A DNA stretch of 64,000 bases from Bacillus pumilus. GTDB lineage: Bacteria; Bacillota; Bacilli; Bacillales; Bacillaceae. The stretch covers positions 1,345,001 through 1,409,000 of the forward strand of contig NZ_CP101833.1 in the NCBI RefSeq assembly GCF_024498355.1. The letters are read 5' to 3'. Below the pieces are notes generated by a model. The model ran no database searches. It was not told the DNA's origin and saw nothing but the letters and a program-made list of their open reading frames with translations. Made by a program: the position numbers and the translations under genes. Shown one piece after another: positions 56,689 to 64,000 of this stretch (position 1 is the stretch's first letter; every line of letters begins with the position of its first letter).

Positions 56689-57612
56689 TTATCTAAATGG
56701 CTCTTTGCTTTCATATTTAAACCGTGCAATGAGTAAGCAGAAGTAGCATAGTACTCCAAACAAACAAGAAATAAAGAATGAATGAGCAAGCGCATAACCA
56801 AGTGCAAGGTGAGAATAAACAGACATCACACCTGAAATCGCTTGAAGTGTAATCAGAATGGCTGAAATGATCCATCCGTAATACAACTGCTTCTGATCTT
56901 TATAATGTTTAATGGCATGGAACATAGCGACAAATATCCATACGAATAAAAGAAGTGCTGCTGCTCGGTGAGACATTTGGACCCACTGATTAAAGTACGC
57001 TGGAAGTGCGCCGTCTTTTGAACAAAATGGGAAGACAGAACAAGCAAGGCTTGATTTTGTATGTCTCACATAAGCACCCGTATACACCACGATATACGTA
57101 TATGTGATCAGGCCATAAATATGGAACTGCATTCTTTTTCCGATATGAAGCGGCTTCACAAGCTTTGTTTCAGATCTGGTTGCCTCAAACACAAGAAGGG
57201 CAAGCAGTAAGATTGAAGCAAAAGAAATCAGTGAAATACCGAAGTGCAGTGCCATGACAAGTGCGTTCGAACCAAACACAACAGCGAGTGCCCCTAACAG
57301 CGCTTGAAGCAGTAAAAATATAATGGACATGATGACCAAGAATTTGGTTTCACGGAATACTGGACTAATTTTTTTCCAGCATAAGATCGCCAGTGCCAGT
57401 ACAAGAATCGTGGAAACCCCTGTTGACATGCGGTGACTCCATTCGATGATGGAAGCAGGGTTCATTTCAGGAAAGAAACGACCGTGGCAAAGGGGCCACT
57501 GCCGGCCGCAGCCAAGACCCGAGCCGGTTTTTGTAACGAGCGCACCGCCAATCAGAACGATCAGCATCACAAACGTTGTGACAACGCTCAATAGCCTTAA
57601 AGCAAATTTCAT
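56689..57612 (-). CDS. ctaA: Heme A synthase CtaA
   Basis: It oxidises the C8 methyl of heme O to heme A for the caa3/aa3 oxidases. The 307-residue protein has eight helices in two four-helix halves. The conserved Cys pair is in [14 protein letters not shown] (near 35-42), and heme-ligand His residues occur in IIEWSHR, ALHFGIS, QMSHRAA and ALAHSFF. ATG 57612 is used; TTG 57615 directly before it is nearer GAAGGTG. Divergent from ctaB, as in B. subtilis. Confidence 0.95.
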   Translation of the reverse strand: MKFALRLLSVVTTFVMLIVLIGGALVTKTGSGLGCGRQWPLCHGRFFPEMNPASIIEWSHRMSTGVSTILVLALAILCWKKISPVFRETKFLVIMSIIFLLLQALLGALAVVFGSNALVMALHFGISLISFASILLLALLVFEATRSETKLVKPLHIGKRMQFHIYGLITYTYIVVYTGAYVRHTKSSLACSVFPFCSKDGALPAYFNQWVQMSHRAAALLLFVWIFVAMFHAIKHYKDQKQLYYGWIISAILITLQAISGVMSVYSHLALGYALAHSFFISCLFGVLCYFCLLIARFKYESKEPFR

Positions 57613-58005
57613 CAAATTATTTCACCTTCTCTAAAAAACTTCTGATACAAATGAAAACCTCACATGCTCTCAAGTTTAAGCCAAATGCGTGTTCTGTTGC
57701 AATTCATAATCATCAAAGTTCACAAAAAAATGATATGTTAGTTCACAAAGTTTACAGATTTAGAGTGCTTGATCTTTCTTTGACAGTCTGATAGAAATAG
57801 AGGAGAGAATATTTCATTTTGCACCGCCTTCTGAAACACACATCTATCCTAATAAATTCACGAAAAGTTCACAAATAACTTCAAGTTTGTCGTTTATTAT
57901 TTAATAGGATGTTTTTTTACAGCTGTTTATCTTGTATGATAGAGTTGTAACGATTTTACGTTTCATTTGTTCGTTTGAAGGTTTGGGCAAGGGAGGTTAT
58001 ACACA
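57613..58005. promoter_or_regulatory. ctaA-ctaB divergent control region with ResD-like boxes
   Basis: About 390 bases without a gene. The ten-base AGTTCACAAA occurs three times in the same orientation (57717-57726, 57740-57749, 57866-57875), with a near copy ATTCACGAAA ten bases before the third. On the reverse strand this reads TTTGTGAACT, close to the ResD box TTTGTGAAT recalled for B. subtilis. ResD activates ctaA there. The ctaB promoter was not firmly placed. Confidence 0.6.
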
Positions 58006-58923
58006 TTGGCAAATTCCAAAACAGCCGCGGAAGCAGCTATTCATGGACAAATAGAAGAAACAACAGCTTGGAAAGATTTTCTTGCGCTTATTAAAATGGG
58101 CATCGTCAATTCCAACTTCATTACAACATTTACTGGAATGTGGCTTGCTTTTTATTTTACAGGTATGAGTTTCCTTGGGAATCTTGATATTGTGCTGTTA
58201 ACAATGATTGGTTCTTCACTTATTATTGCCGGTTCATGCGCCATTAATAATGCGTTTGACCGTGATATTGATATATTAATGGAAAGAACAAAAACAAGAC
58301 CGACGGTTACAGGAAAAATTCAGCCGGGGCAAGCGTATGCATTTGGCATATTGCTTGTTGTACTTGGACTCATTATGCTTCTGATGACAACTGTTACATC
58401 AGCAGTGATTGGATTTATCGGTGTCTTTACTTATGCCGTCCTTTACACGATGTGGTCTAAACGCCATTACACCATCAATACTGTTATTGGAAGTGTATCT
58501 GGTGCGGTTCCGCCATTAATCGGCTGGACAGCTGTCACAGGCACAATCGACACTACGGCTTGGGTTTTGTTTATGATTATGTTTATCTGGCAAATCCCGC
58601 ACTTCCTGTCACTTGCGATTAAGAAAACAGAAGATTACCGCAAGGCAGGCATTCCAATGCTTCCAGTTGTCTATGGCTTTGAAGTTACAAAACGCCAAAT
58701 TATCATTTGGACAGCATGTCTTCTTCCACTTCCATTTTTCTTAGGTGGATTAGGTTGGCCGATTGTGGCACTTGGCACATTGCTAAACATTGGATGGCTC
58801 GTCATTGGCCTCATGGGCTTTAAAATGAAAGACGTCATGAAGTGGTCTACACTGATGTTCGTTTATTCATTAAACTACTTAACCATCTTTTTCGTTGCGA
58901 TGATTATTATTACACTATTCTAG
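58006..58923 (+). CDS. ctaB: Protoheme IX farnesyltransferase CtaB
   Basis: It converts heme B to heme O, the substrate of CtaA. UbiA-fold protein of 305 residues with about nine helices; the prenyl-diphosphate motif is [16 protein letters not shown] and the second acidic loop is [18 protein letters not shown] 58006 with GGGAGG eight bases upstream. A hydrophilic N-terminal extension of about 30 residues precedes helix 1. Confidence 0.95.
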   Translation: MANSKTAAEAAIHGQIEETTAWKDFLALIKMGIVNSNFITTFTGMWLAFYFTGMSFLGNLDIVLLTMIGSSLIIAGSCAINNAFDRDIDILMERTKTRPTVTGKIQPGQAYAFGILLVVLGLIMLLMTTVTSAVIGFIGVFTYAVLYTMWSKRHYTINTVIGSVSGAVPPLIGWTAVTGTIDTTAWVLFMIMFIWQIPHFLSLAIKKTEDYRKAGIPMLPVVYGFEVTKRQIIIWTACLLPLPFFLGGLGWPIVALGTLLNIGWLVIGLMGFKMKDVMKWSTLMFVYSLNYLTIFFVAMIIITLF

Positions 58924-58991
58924 AGTGAAATACACTTTGATCACATCAAAACAATGGCTATATCTTATAACACAACATTTTCTTACAACTA

Positions 58992-59035
58992 TGAAAGCCG
59001 CCTGATATTCAGTTCTATTTAGGCGGCTTTCTGTT
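58992..59035 (+). terminator. Terminator between ctaB and ctaC
   Basis: An 11-bp stem GAAAGCCGCCT/AGGCGGCTTTC (58993-59003 with 59021-59031), a 17-base loop, and TGTTTAT. The weak T-run suggests partial readthrough into ctaCDEFG. Confidence 0.7.
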
Positions 59036-59052
59036 TATACATAGATGGTATT

Positions 59053-59103
59053 TTGAGTAAAAACATCATTTTTTTATGAAAAGAGGAAATGTAAGTGCTT
59101 TTA
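59053..59103 (+). promoter_or_regulatory. Candidate ctaC promoter with overlapping cre-like site
   Basis: TTGAGT (from 59054) and TATGAA are about 16 bases apart; TGTAAGTGCTTTTA at 59090-59103 matches the cre consensus at 12 of 14 positions and lies near the predicted start. CcpA control of the cta cluster is known in B. subtilis. Both elements are weak matches. Confidence 0.3.
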
Positions 59104-59202
59104 TAAGGGGCGGGGGTTATTGATGGGTGAAAAGTGATTTTATAAATAAGAGGTAAAAAGCGAAAGGCAAAGGAGATCAAGCAAAAGGGGTTGGGACAAA
59201 TT

Positions 59203-60270
59203 ATGATAAGAAAATGGCGTGTTTATTCACTGTTTCTCTTACTGACGCTCGTTTTAGCGGGCTGTGGTGAACCATACTTATCAACACTCAAGCCAGTTGG
59301 GGAAGTAGCAGATAAACAGTTTTTCCTAACGGTACTGAGTACACTCATTATGGTTCTTGTCGTCATTGTTGTATCGATCATTTTCTTTTACGTCATCATT
59401 AAATTCAAACGTTCTAAAGTGGGAGAAGATACGATTCCAAAACAGGTGGAAGGGAACCGTAACCTAGAAATTACGTGGACAGCGATTCCAATTCTTCTAC
59501 TCATTATTCTCGTTGTACCTGTTGTGGCATACACGCTTGAGCTAGGGGATACAAGCGCTATGGATAAGAAAAAACGAGATCCTGAAAAGACACTTGTTGT
59601 GAATGTTAGAGCCAGCTTATATTGGTGGGAATTTGAATACCCTGATTATGGGATTGTCACAAGTCAGGAATTGATTGTACCGACAGATCAAAAGGTGTAC
59701 TTTAAGCTGAAAGCATCCGATGTTAAGCACTCTTTCTGGGTTCCAGCGGCTGGCGGTAAAATCGATACTAATACTGACAATGAGAACAAATTTTATTTGA
59801 AATTTGATTCGAAACGAACGAAAGATGCAGGAGAATATTTCTACGGGAAATGTGCGGAGCTTTGTGGTCCATCACATGCTTTAATGGACTTTAAAGTTAA
59901 AACGCTTTCTCAAGATGAGTTTTTAGGGTGGACCAAAAAAATGGCAGATTACAAGAAGCCTACATCCACGTCAGACCTAGCCCTAGAGGGTGAAAAACTA
60001 TTTAAAGAGAAAAACTGCTTGAGCTGTCACGCAGTAGAGCCTGGGGACGAACGGCCTGAAGCGGCAAGGACTGCTCCAAACCTTGCGACCTTCGGAGAGC
60101 GAACGAAAGTTGCTGGAATTAAAGACATGAACAAAGAAAATGTGAAAGCATGGCTGAAAGATCCAGAAAGCTTTAAACCAGGTAATAAGATGACAGGGAC
60201 GTATCCTCAATTAAATGACTCAGAAGCAGATGCACTCTACGAGTATTTAAAAGGTCTTAAAATAGAGTAA
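59203..60270 (+). CDS. ctaC: Cytochrome caa3 oxidase subunit II CtaC
   Basis: Subunit II with fused cytochrome c. The lipoprotein signal ends at VLAGC, two membrane helices follow (about 35-60, 80-105), then the CuA domain with CAELCGPSHALM, and a C-terminal cytochrome c domain with CLSCH and the distal Met in GNKMTGTYP. ATG 59203 gives 355 residues; TTG 59191 is an alternative four codons upstream. AAAGGAGAT is distant (about 25 bases) and AAAAGGGG lies 12 bases before the ATG. Confidence 0.95.
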   Translation: MIRKWRVYSLFLLLTLVLAGCGEPYLSTLKPVGEVADKQFFLTVLSTLIMVLVVIVVSIIFFYVIIKFKRSKVGEDTIPKQVEGNRNLEITWTAIPILLLIILVVPVVAYTLELGDTSAMDKKKRDPEKTLVVNVRASLYWWEFEYPDYGIVTSQELIVPTDQKVYFKLKASDVKHSFWVPAAGGKIDTNTDNENKFYLKFDSKRTKDAGEYFYGKCAELCGPSHALMDFKVKTLSQDEFLGWTKKMADYKKPTSTSDLALEGEKLFKEKNCLSCHAVEPGDERPEAARTAPNLATFGERTKVAGIKDMNKENVKAWLKDPESFKPGNKMTGTYPQLNDSEADALYEYLKGLKIE

Positions 60271-60445
60271 TATCTAGAGCGTATGTTCAAATGGATATGT
60301 GATCTATGTGAAGTTTTTGTTAAGAGCTCCCGAATATGTCTCTACAACCGAGAAGTAGTCACCTGTCAGACGCAGTCTGTTTGAAAGATCGTTAAGATAG
60401 ACATCTATATGAAAAGGGGCAAATGGGAGATAAGAGGGGGATTTC

Positions 60446-62317
60446 ATGGTGAGTACAATAGCTAAAAAGCGGGGGTTTGGCGCTGTCTTATGGGATTACT
60501 TGACGACGGTTGACCACAAAAAAATTGCCGTACTATATTTAGTGGCAGGGGGATTTTTCTTTTTGGTTGGCGGCCTAGAAGCGATGTTTATCCGTATTCA
60601 GCTAGCCATCCCTGAAAATGATTTTGTTAGTGCAGGGGTTTACAATGAAATCATGACGATGCATGGAACGACAATGATTTTCCTTGCAGCAATGCCGCTT
60701 TTATTTGCATTAATGAATGCGGTTGTACCAATTCAAATTGGTGCACGTGACGTAGCATTTCCGTTTGTAAATTCACTTGGTTTTTGGCTATTCTTTTTCG
60801 GAGGAATTTTCTTAAACCTTGGCTGGTTCTTAGGCGGATCACCTGATGCAGGCTGGACTGCATACGCTTCGCTCACGTTGAATTCAGAAGGGCATGGCAT
60901 GGATTTCTATATTTTAGGTTTGCAGATAGCGGGGATTGGTACGCTGATTGCAGGTATCAACTTTCTTGTGACGATCATTAATATGAGAGCGCCTGGTATG
61001 ACGTATATGAGAATGCCGCTCTTCACTTGGACGACATTTGTCGCATCTGCACTCATTTTATTCGCATTCCCGCCACTCACAGCAGGGCTTGCGATGCTGA
61101 TGCTTGATAGAATGTTTGATACGAGCTTTTTCAATCCAGAGCTTGGAGGGAATACGATCATCTGGGAGCATTTGTTCTGGATTTTCGGACACCCGGAAGT
61201 ATATATCTTGATCCTGCCAGCATTCGGAATTTTCTCTGAGATCATTCCAGTGTTTGCAAGAAAAAGATTGTTCGGCTACTCGTCAATGGTGTTCGCCACT
61301 GTATTGATTGGTTTCCTAGGGTTCATGGTGTGGGCGCATCACATGTTCACAACGGGGCTTGGACCTATTGCAAATGCGATCTTTGCCGTAGCCACTATGG
61401 CGATTGCGGTGCCAACAGGAATTAAAGTATTTAACTGGCTGCTCACCATATGGGGCGGTAACGTGAAGTTTACGACAGCGATGCTGTATTCCGTTGCATT
61501 CATTCCGTCATTCTTACTTGGCGGGGTAACCGGTGTCATGCTTGCAGCAGCTGCAGCTGATTATCAGTTCCATGATACGTACTTTGTTGTGGCGCATTTC
61601 CACTACGTGATTATCGGTGGTGTGGTATTCGGTATATTAGCAGGTGTGCATTACTGGTGGCCTAAAATGTTTGGAAAAATACTCAATGAGAAGCTTGGGA
61701 AAATTGGCTTTGTGCTCTTTTTCATCGGTTTCCATTTAACCTTCTTTATCCAGCATTTCTTGGGGTTATGGGGCATGCCGCGCCGTGTCTTTACGTTCCT
61801 GCCAGGTCAGGGCCTTGAGCTTGGGAACTTGATCAGTACAATAGGTGCTTTGTTTATGTTTGTAGCAGTTGTCATCATGCTGATTAACGTCATTTGGACA
61901 ACAGCAAAAGGGGAGCGTGTATCGAGCGATCCTTGGGGAGATGGAAGAACGCTTGAATGGGCAGTGTCTTCACCTCCGCCAGAATATAACTTTAAACAGC
62001 TTCCACTAGTTAGAGGACTTGATCCATTATGGATTGAGAAAATGGATGGTAAAAAAGGAATGACAGCATCTGAACCGCTCGATGATATACACATGCCGAA
62101 TAATTCCATCTTACCTGTTATTATCTCATTCGGTCTATTTGTGTCAGCGTTTGGCTTCATGTATCGTCAAGAGCACAGCTGGGGGCTTCCGGTGATCTTC
62201 ATTGGTCTTGGCATTACGTTTGCGACCATGCTGGTCAGGTCTCTTAAAGATGATCATGGATATCATATTCACAAAGAAGATTTGACCGATGATGATGATA
62301 AAGGGGTGAAAGCATAA
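60446..62317 (+). CDS. ctaD: Cytochrome caa3 oxidase subunit I CtaD
   Basis: The heme-copper subunit of 623 residues with 12 core plus two C-terminal helices. Heme A ligands are in EIMTMHGTTM and VVAHFHYVI; the CuB His-Tyr pair is in WIFGHPEVYIL, with a further His pair in VWAHHMFTTG. The C-terminal tail is rich in Asp (LTDDDDKG). The stop codon TAATG overlaps the ctaE start. A 175-base gap precedes it. Confidence 0.97.
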   Translation: MVSTIAKKRGFGAVLWDYLTTVDHKKIAVLYLVAGGFFFLVGGLEAMFIRIQLAIPENDFVSAGVYNEIMTMHGTTMIFLAAMPLLFALMNAVVPIQIGARDVAFPFVNSLGFWLFFFGGIFLNLGWFLGGSPDAGWTAYASLTLNSEGHGMDFYILGLQIAGIGTLIAGINFLVTIINMRAPGMTYMRMPLFTWTTFVASALILFAFPPLTAGLAMLMLDRMFDTSFFNPELGGNTIIWEHLFWIFGHPEVYILILPAFGIFSEIIPVFARKRLFGYSSMVFATVLIGFLGFMVWAHHMFTTGLGPIANAIFAVATMAIAVPTGIKVFNWLLTIWGGNVKFTTAMLYSVAFIPSFLLGGVTGVMLAAAAADYQFHDTYFVVAHFHYVIIGGVVFGILAGVHYWWPKMFGKILNEKLGKIGFVLFFIGFHLTFFIQHFLGLWGMPRRVFTFLPGQGLELGNLISTIGALFMFVAVVIMLINVIWTTAKGERVSSDPWGDGRTLEWAVSSPPPEYNFKQLPLVRGLDPLWIEKMDGKKGMTASEPLDDIHMPNNSILPVIISFGLFVSAFGFMYRQEHSWGLPVIFIGLGITFATMLVRSLKDDHGYHIHKEDLTDDDDKGVKA

Positions 62318-62937
62318 TGGAACCACAAAAAATGACAGCGGAAACCTTTCCGGCTTCGCCTGAGAAAGCCACGTTAGAAGGAAAGAATAAGTTCGTCGGG
62401 TTCTGGTTGTTTCTTGGGGGAGAAACTGTTCTGTTTGCATCTTTGTTTGCCACTTACTTGGCGCTGAAAAACTCAAATGCAGGCGGAGCAAAAACCACTG
62501 ATATGTTTGACATCACAATTGTCTTTATTGCCACAATGCTCCTGTTAACGAGCAGTTTAACGAGTGTGTATGCAATGTATCATATGAAAAACTTTAACTT
62601 TAAAAAAATGCAGCTTTGGCTCGGCGTGACCGTTCTATTAGGTGCTGGATTTTTAGGGGTCGAGATTTATGAGTTTTATCACTATGTGCATGCGTACGAA
62701 TTTACGATTACCAGCTCTGCACTTGGCTCTGCCTTCTATACACTTGTAGGAACTCACGGAGCTCACGTCGCCTTCGGACTTTGCTGGATTACCGCTCTTA
62801 TGATTCGAAATATGAGACGCGGACTGGATTTATACAATGCGCCAAAATATTATGTGGCAAGTCTTTATTGGCACTTCATTGATGTTGTGTGGGTCTTCAT
62901 CTTTACCGTTGTATATTTAATGGGAATGGTGGGATAA
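62317..62937 (+). CDS. ctaE: Cytochrome caa3 oxidase subunit III CtaE
   Basis: A 206-residue, five-helix subunit III. Conserved segments FVGFWLFLGGETVLFASL, VGTHGAHVAFGL and LYWHFIDVVWVFIF are all present. The ATG overlaps the ctaD stop by one base, so translation is coupled. It supports proton uptake and stability of subunit I. Confidence 0.96.
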   Translation: MEPQKMTAETFPASPEKATLEGKNKFVGFWLFLGGETVLFASLFATYLALKNSNAGGAKTTDMFDITIVFIATMLLLTSSLTSVYAMYHMKNFNFKKMQLWLGVTVLLGAGFLGVEIYEFYHYVHAYEFTITSSALGSAFYTLVGTHGAHVAFGLCWITALMIRNMRRGLDLYNAPKYYVASLYWHFIDVVWVFIFTVVYLMGMVG

Positions 62938-62939
62938 GA

Positions 62940-63269
62940 ATGGGAAATAAAAACACAAATCAGTCCAAAGTCGATCTTGTATACCGTAAAAAGAAAAATG
63001 CCGAAGAAATGAAGCATCAGCTCATTTCTTTCGGCTTGATGATTGGATTAACATTTGTTGCATTTTTAACGATCGCCTCTGAAGACGTCGGAAATTGGTT
63101 CGCAGTACCATTTATTTTACTGCTTGCAGGTATTCAGGTGGCCTTTCAGCTTTATTATTTTATGCACATGAACCAAAAAGGGCATGAAACACCCGCGTTG
63201 TTTCTTTACTCAGGTGTGTTTGTCGCGTTTATTACCGTTTTAGCCTTTTTGACCATTATTTGGTGGTAA
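62940..63269 (+). CDS. ctaF: Cytochrome caa3 oxidase subunit IV CtaF
   Basis: A 109-residue subunit with a polar N terminus (MGNKNTNQSKVDL) and three helices (about 29-47, 51-70 and 84-107), including YYFMHMNQKG. ATG 62940 follows GGTGGGAT by six bases and lies three bases after the ctaE stop. An open stretch of 17 codons upstream is inside ctaE. Confidence 0.93.
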   Translation: MGNKNTNQSKVDLVYRKKKNAEEMKHQLISFGLMIGLTFVAFLTIASEDVGNWFAVPFILLLAGIQVAFQLYYFMHMNQKGHETPALFLYSGVFVAFITVLAFLTIIWW

Positions 63270-63300
63270 GCCCGCTTTGCCCTTGAAGGAGGCGCAGCAA

Positions 63301-64000
63301 TGGAGAACTTAGAGATATTCGGATTTCGAGCATTATGGAGTCCCTACTATTTGATTTGTATTGTATTAGCAGCTGCTTTTTATCTACTTCTCGTTACAAA
63401 GGGAAAGCACCGTGCGACGGTGAAAGAGAAAACGCTATTTCTGACTGGGCTTGTTCTGTTATATGCCGTGAAAGGCAGCCCAATTGATTTAATGGGGCAT
63501 ATTATGTTCAGCGCACATATGGCGCAAATGGCGGTACTATATTTAGTCATCCCGCCACTCCTGATCACAGGTTTACCTGCGGCCATTTGGGAGCGGATCA
63601 TTCAAACACGAGGCATTCAGGCTATTTTCCGTTTGTTTTCCAAGCCTTTGATTGCTCTGCTTGGGTTTAACGGGTTGTTTTCGCTTTATCACATCCCGCT
63701 TGTGTTTGATTTTGTGAAAACAGATCCGTTTTATCATGCGTTGATGACGGTTGTTATTTTTATCGCTGCCTTTTTCATGTGGTGGCCGCTTGTCCATAAA
63801 GTCCAAAGTCAGCCGCAGATCACAGGCATTTTAAAGCTTGGTTATATCATGGCAGATGGTATATTGATGACACCTGCCTGCGCACTCATCATGTTTAGTG
63901 ATGCACCGATCTATGCGACCTATTCAGATGCCGGCGCGTGGATACAAGCTCTGCATCTATGTGTGCCAAGCGATATGCTTGCAGGTCTTGCACTAACTGG
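63301..64000 (+). CDS. ctaG: CtaG, cytochrome oxidase assembly factor, cut by the window end
   Basis: An integral membrane protein required for caa3 oxidase formation in Bacillus, probably in CuB/CuA copper handling. The frame is open from ATG 63301 to the window end (233 codons), with several helices and the conserved [18 protein letters not shown] segment. GAAGGAGGCG precedes the ATG. About 60 C-terminal residues are expected beyond the window. It ends the ctaCDEFG cluster as in B. subtilis. Confidence 0.92.

Overview
The window is a stretch of core chromosome from a low-GC Gram-positive spore former. Gene order and protein sequences follow Bacillus subtilis from the mobA molybdenum-cofactor cluster to the ctaA-G cytochrome oxidase cluster. 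Several local differences (a Rok-like gene in place of yknUV, a photolyase next to pycA, an extra YjcZ-type gene) suggest the B. pumilus / B. safensis / B. altitudinis group. The species call is inferred from synteny and recalled homologues, not from a search. No prophage, insertion sequence, CRISPR array, tRNA or rRNA was seen.

Layout: (1) 1-4035, molybdopterin operon mobA(partial)-moeB-moeA-mobB-moaE-moaD, then a reverse-strand short Rok-like DNA-binding protein. (2) 4977-8600, yknWXYZ peptide-toxin resistance exporter. (3) 8910-12479, fructose operon fruR-fruK-fruA. (4) 12658-18511, sipT, ykoA, ABC-F ykpA, ampS, the 43-residue ykpC, mreBH and abh. (5) 18657-21514, kinC, ykqA, ktrC. (6) 21776-25652, adeC, then reverse-strand rpoY-rnjA. 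(7) 25770-28618, a 23-codon basic peptide gene, ykrA, defB, a YjcZ-like protein and ykyA. (8) 29030-33991, pdhABCD. (9) 34134-39003, slp, the dual-function RNA SR1 with its peptide SR1P, speA, yktA, yktB, ykzI and suhB. (10) 39315-42312, an ECF sigma-factor operon whose second gene carries two compensating frameshifts. (11) 42352-50170, ylaE, ylaF, typA, ylaH, ylaI, ylaJ, ylaK, ylaL, glsA and ylaN. (12) 50380-56649, ftsW, pycA and a DNA photolyase. (13) 56689-64000, ctaA and the divergent ctaB-C-D-E-F-G(partial).

The genes cover central carbon metabolism (fructose uptake, pyruvate dehydrogenase, pyruvate carboxylase), aerobic respiration with heme A synthesis, cofactor synthesis, RNA decay and polymerase (RNase J1 plus the epsilon subunit), and envelope functions (FtsW, MreBH, signal peptidase, KinC). 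Many start codons are TTG, and most genes are separated by strong intrinsic terminators.

The most unusual signal is a 167-168 bp intergenic element present twice (23599-23766 and 39033-39199). The two copies differ by compensatory base changes in an internal stem and both end in a perfect 16-bp hairpin, which points to a mobile or dispersed structured element. Other points of note are the 23-aa basic peptide gene with its own ribosome site and terminator, a CTG start for ylaK, an apparent cre site just downstream of the SR1 start, and the broken gene in the ylaA region.
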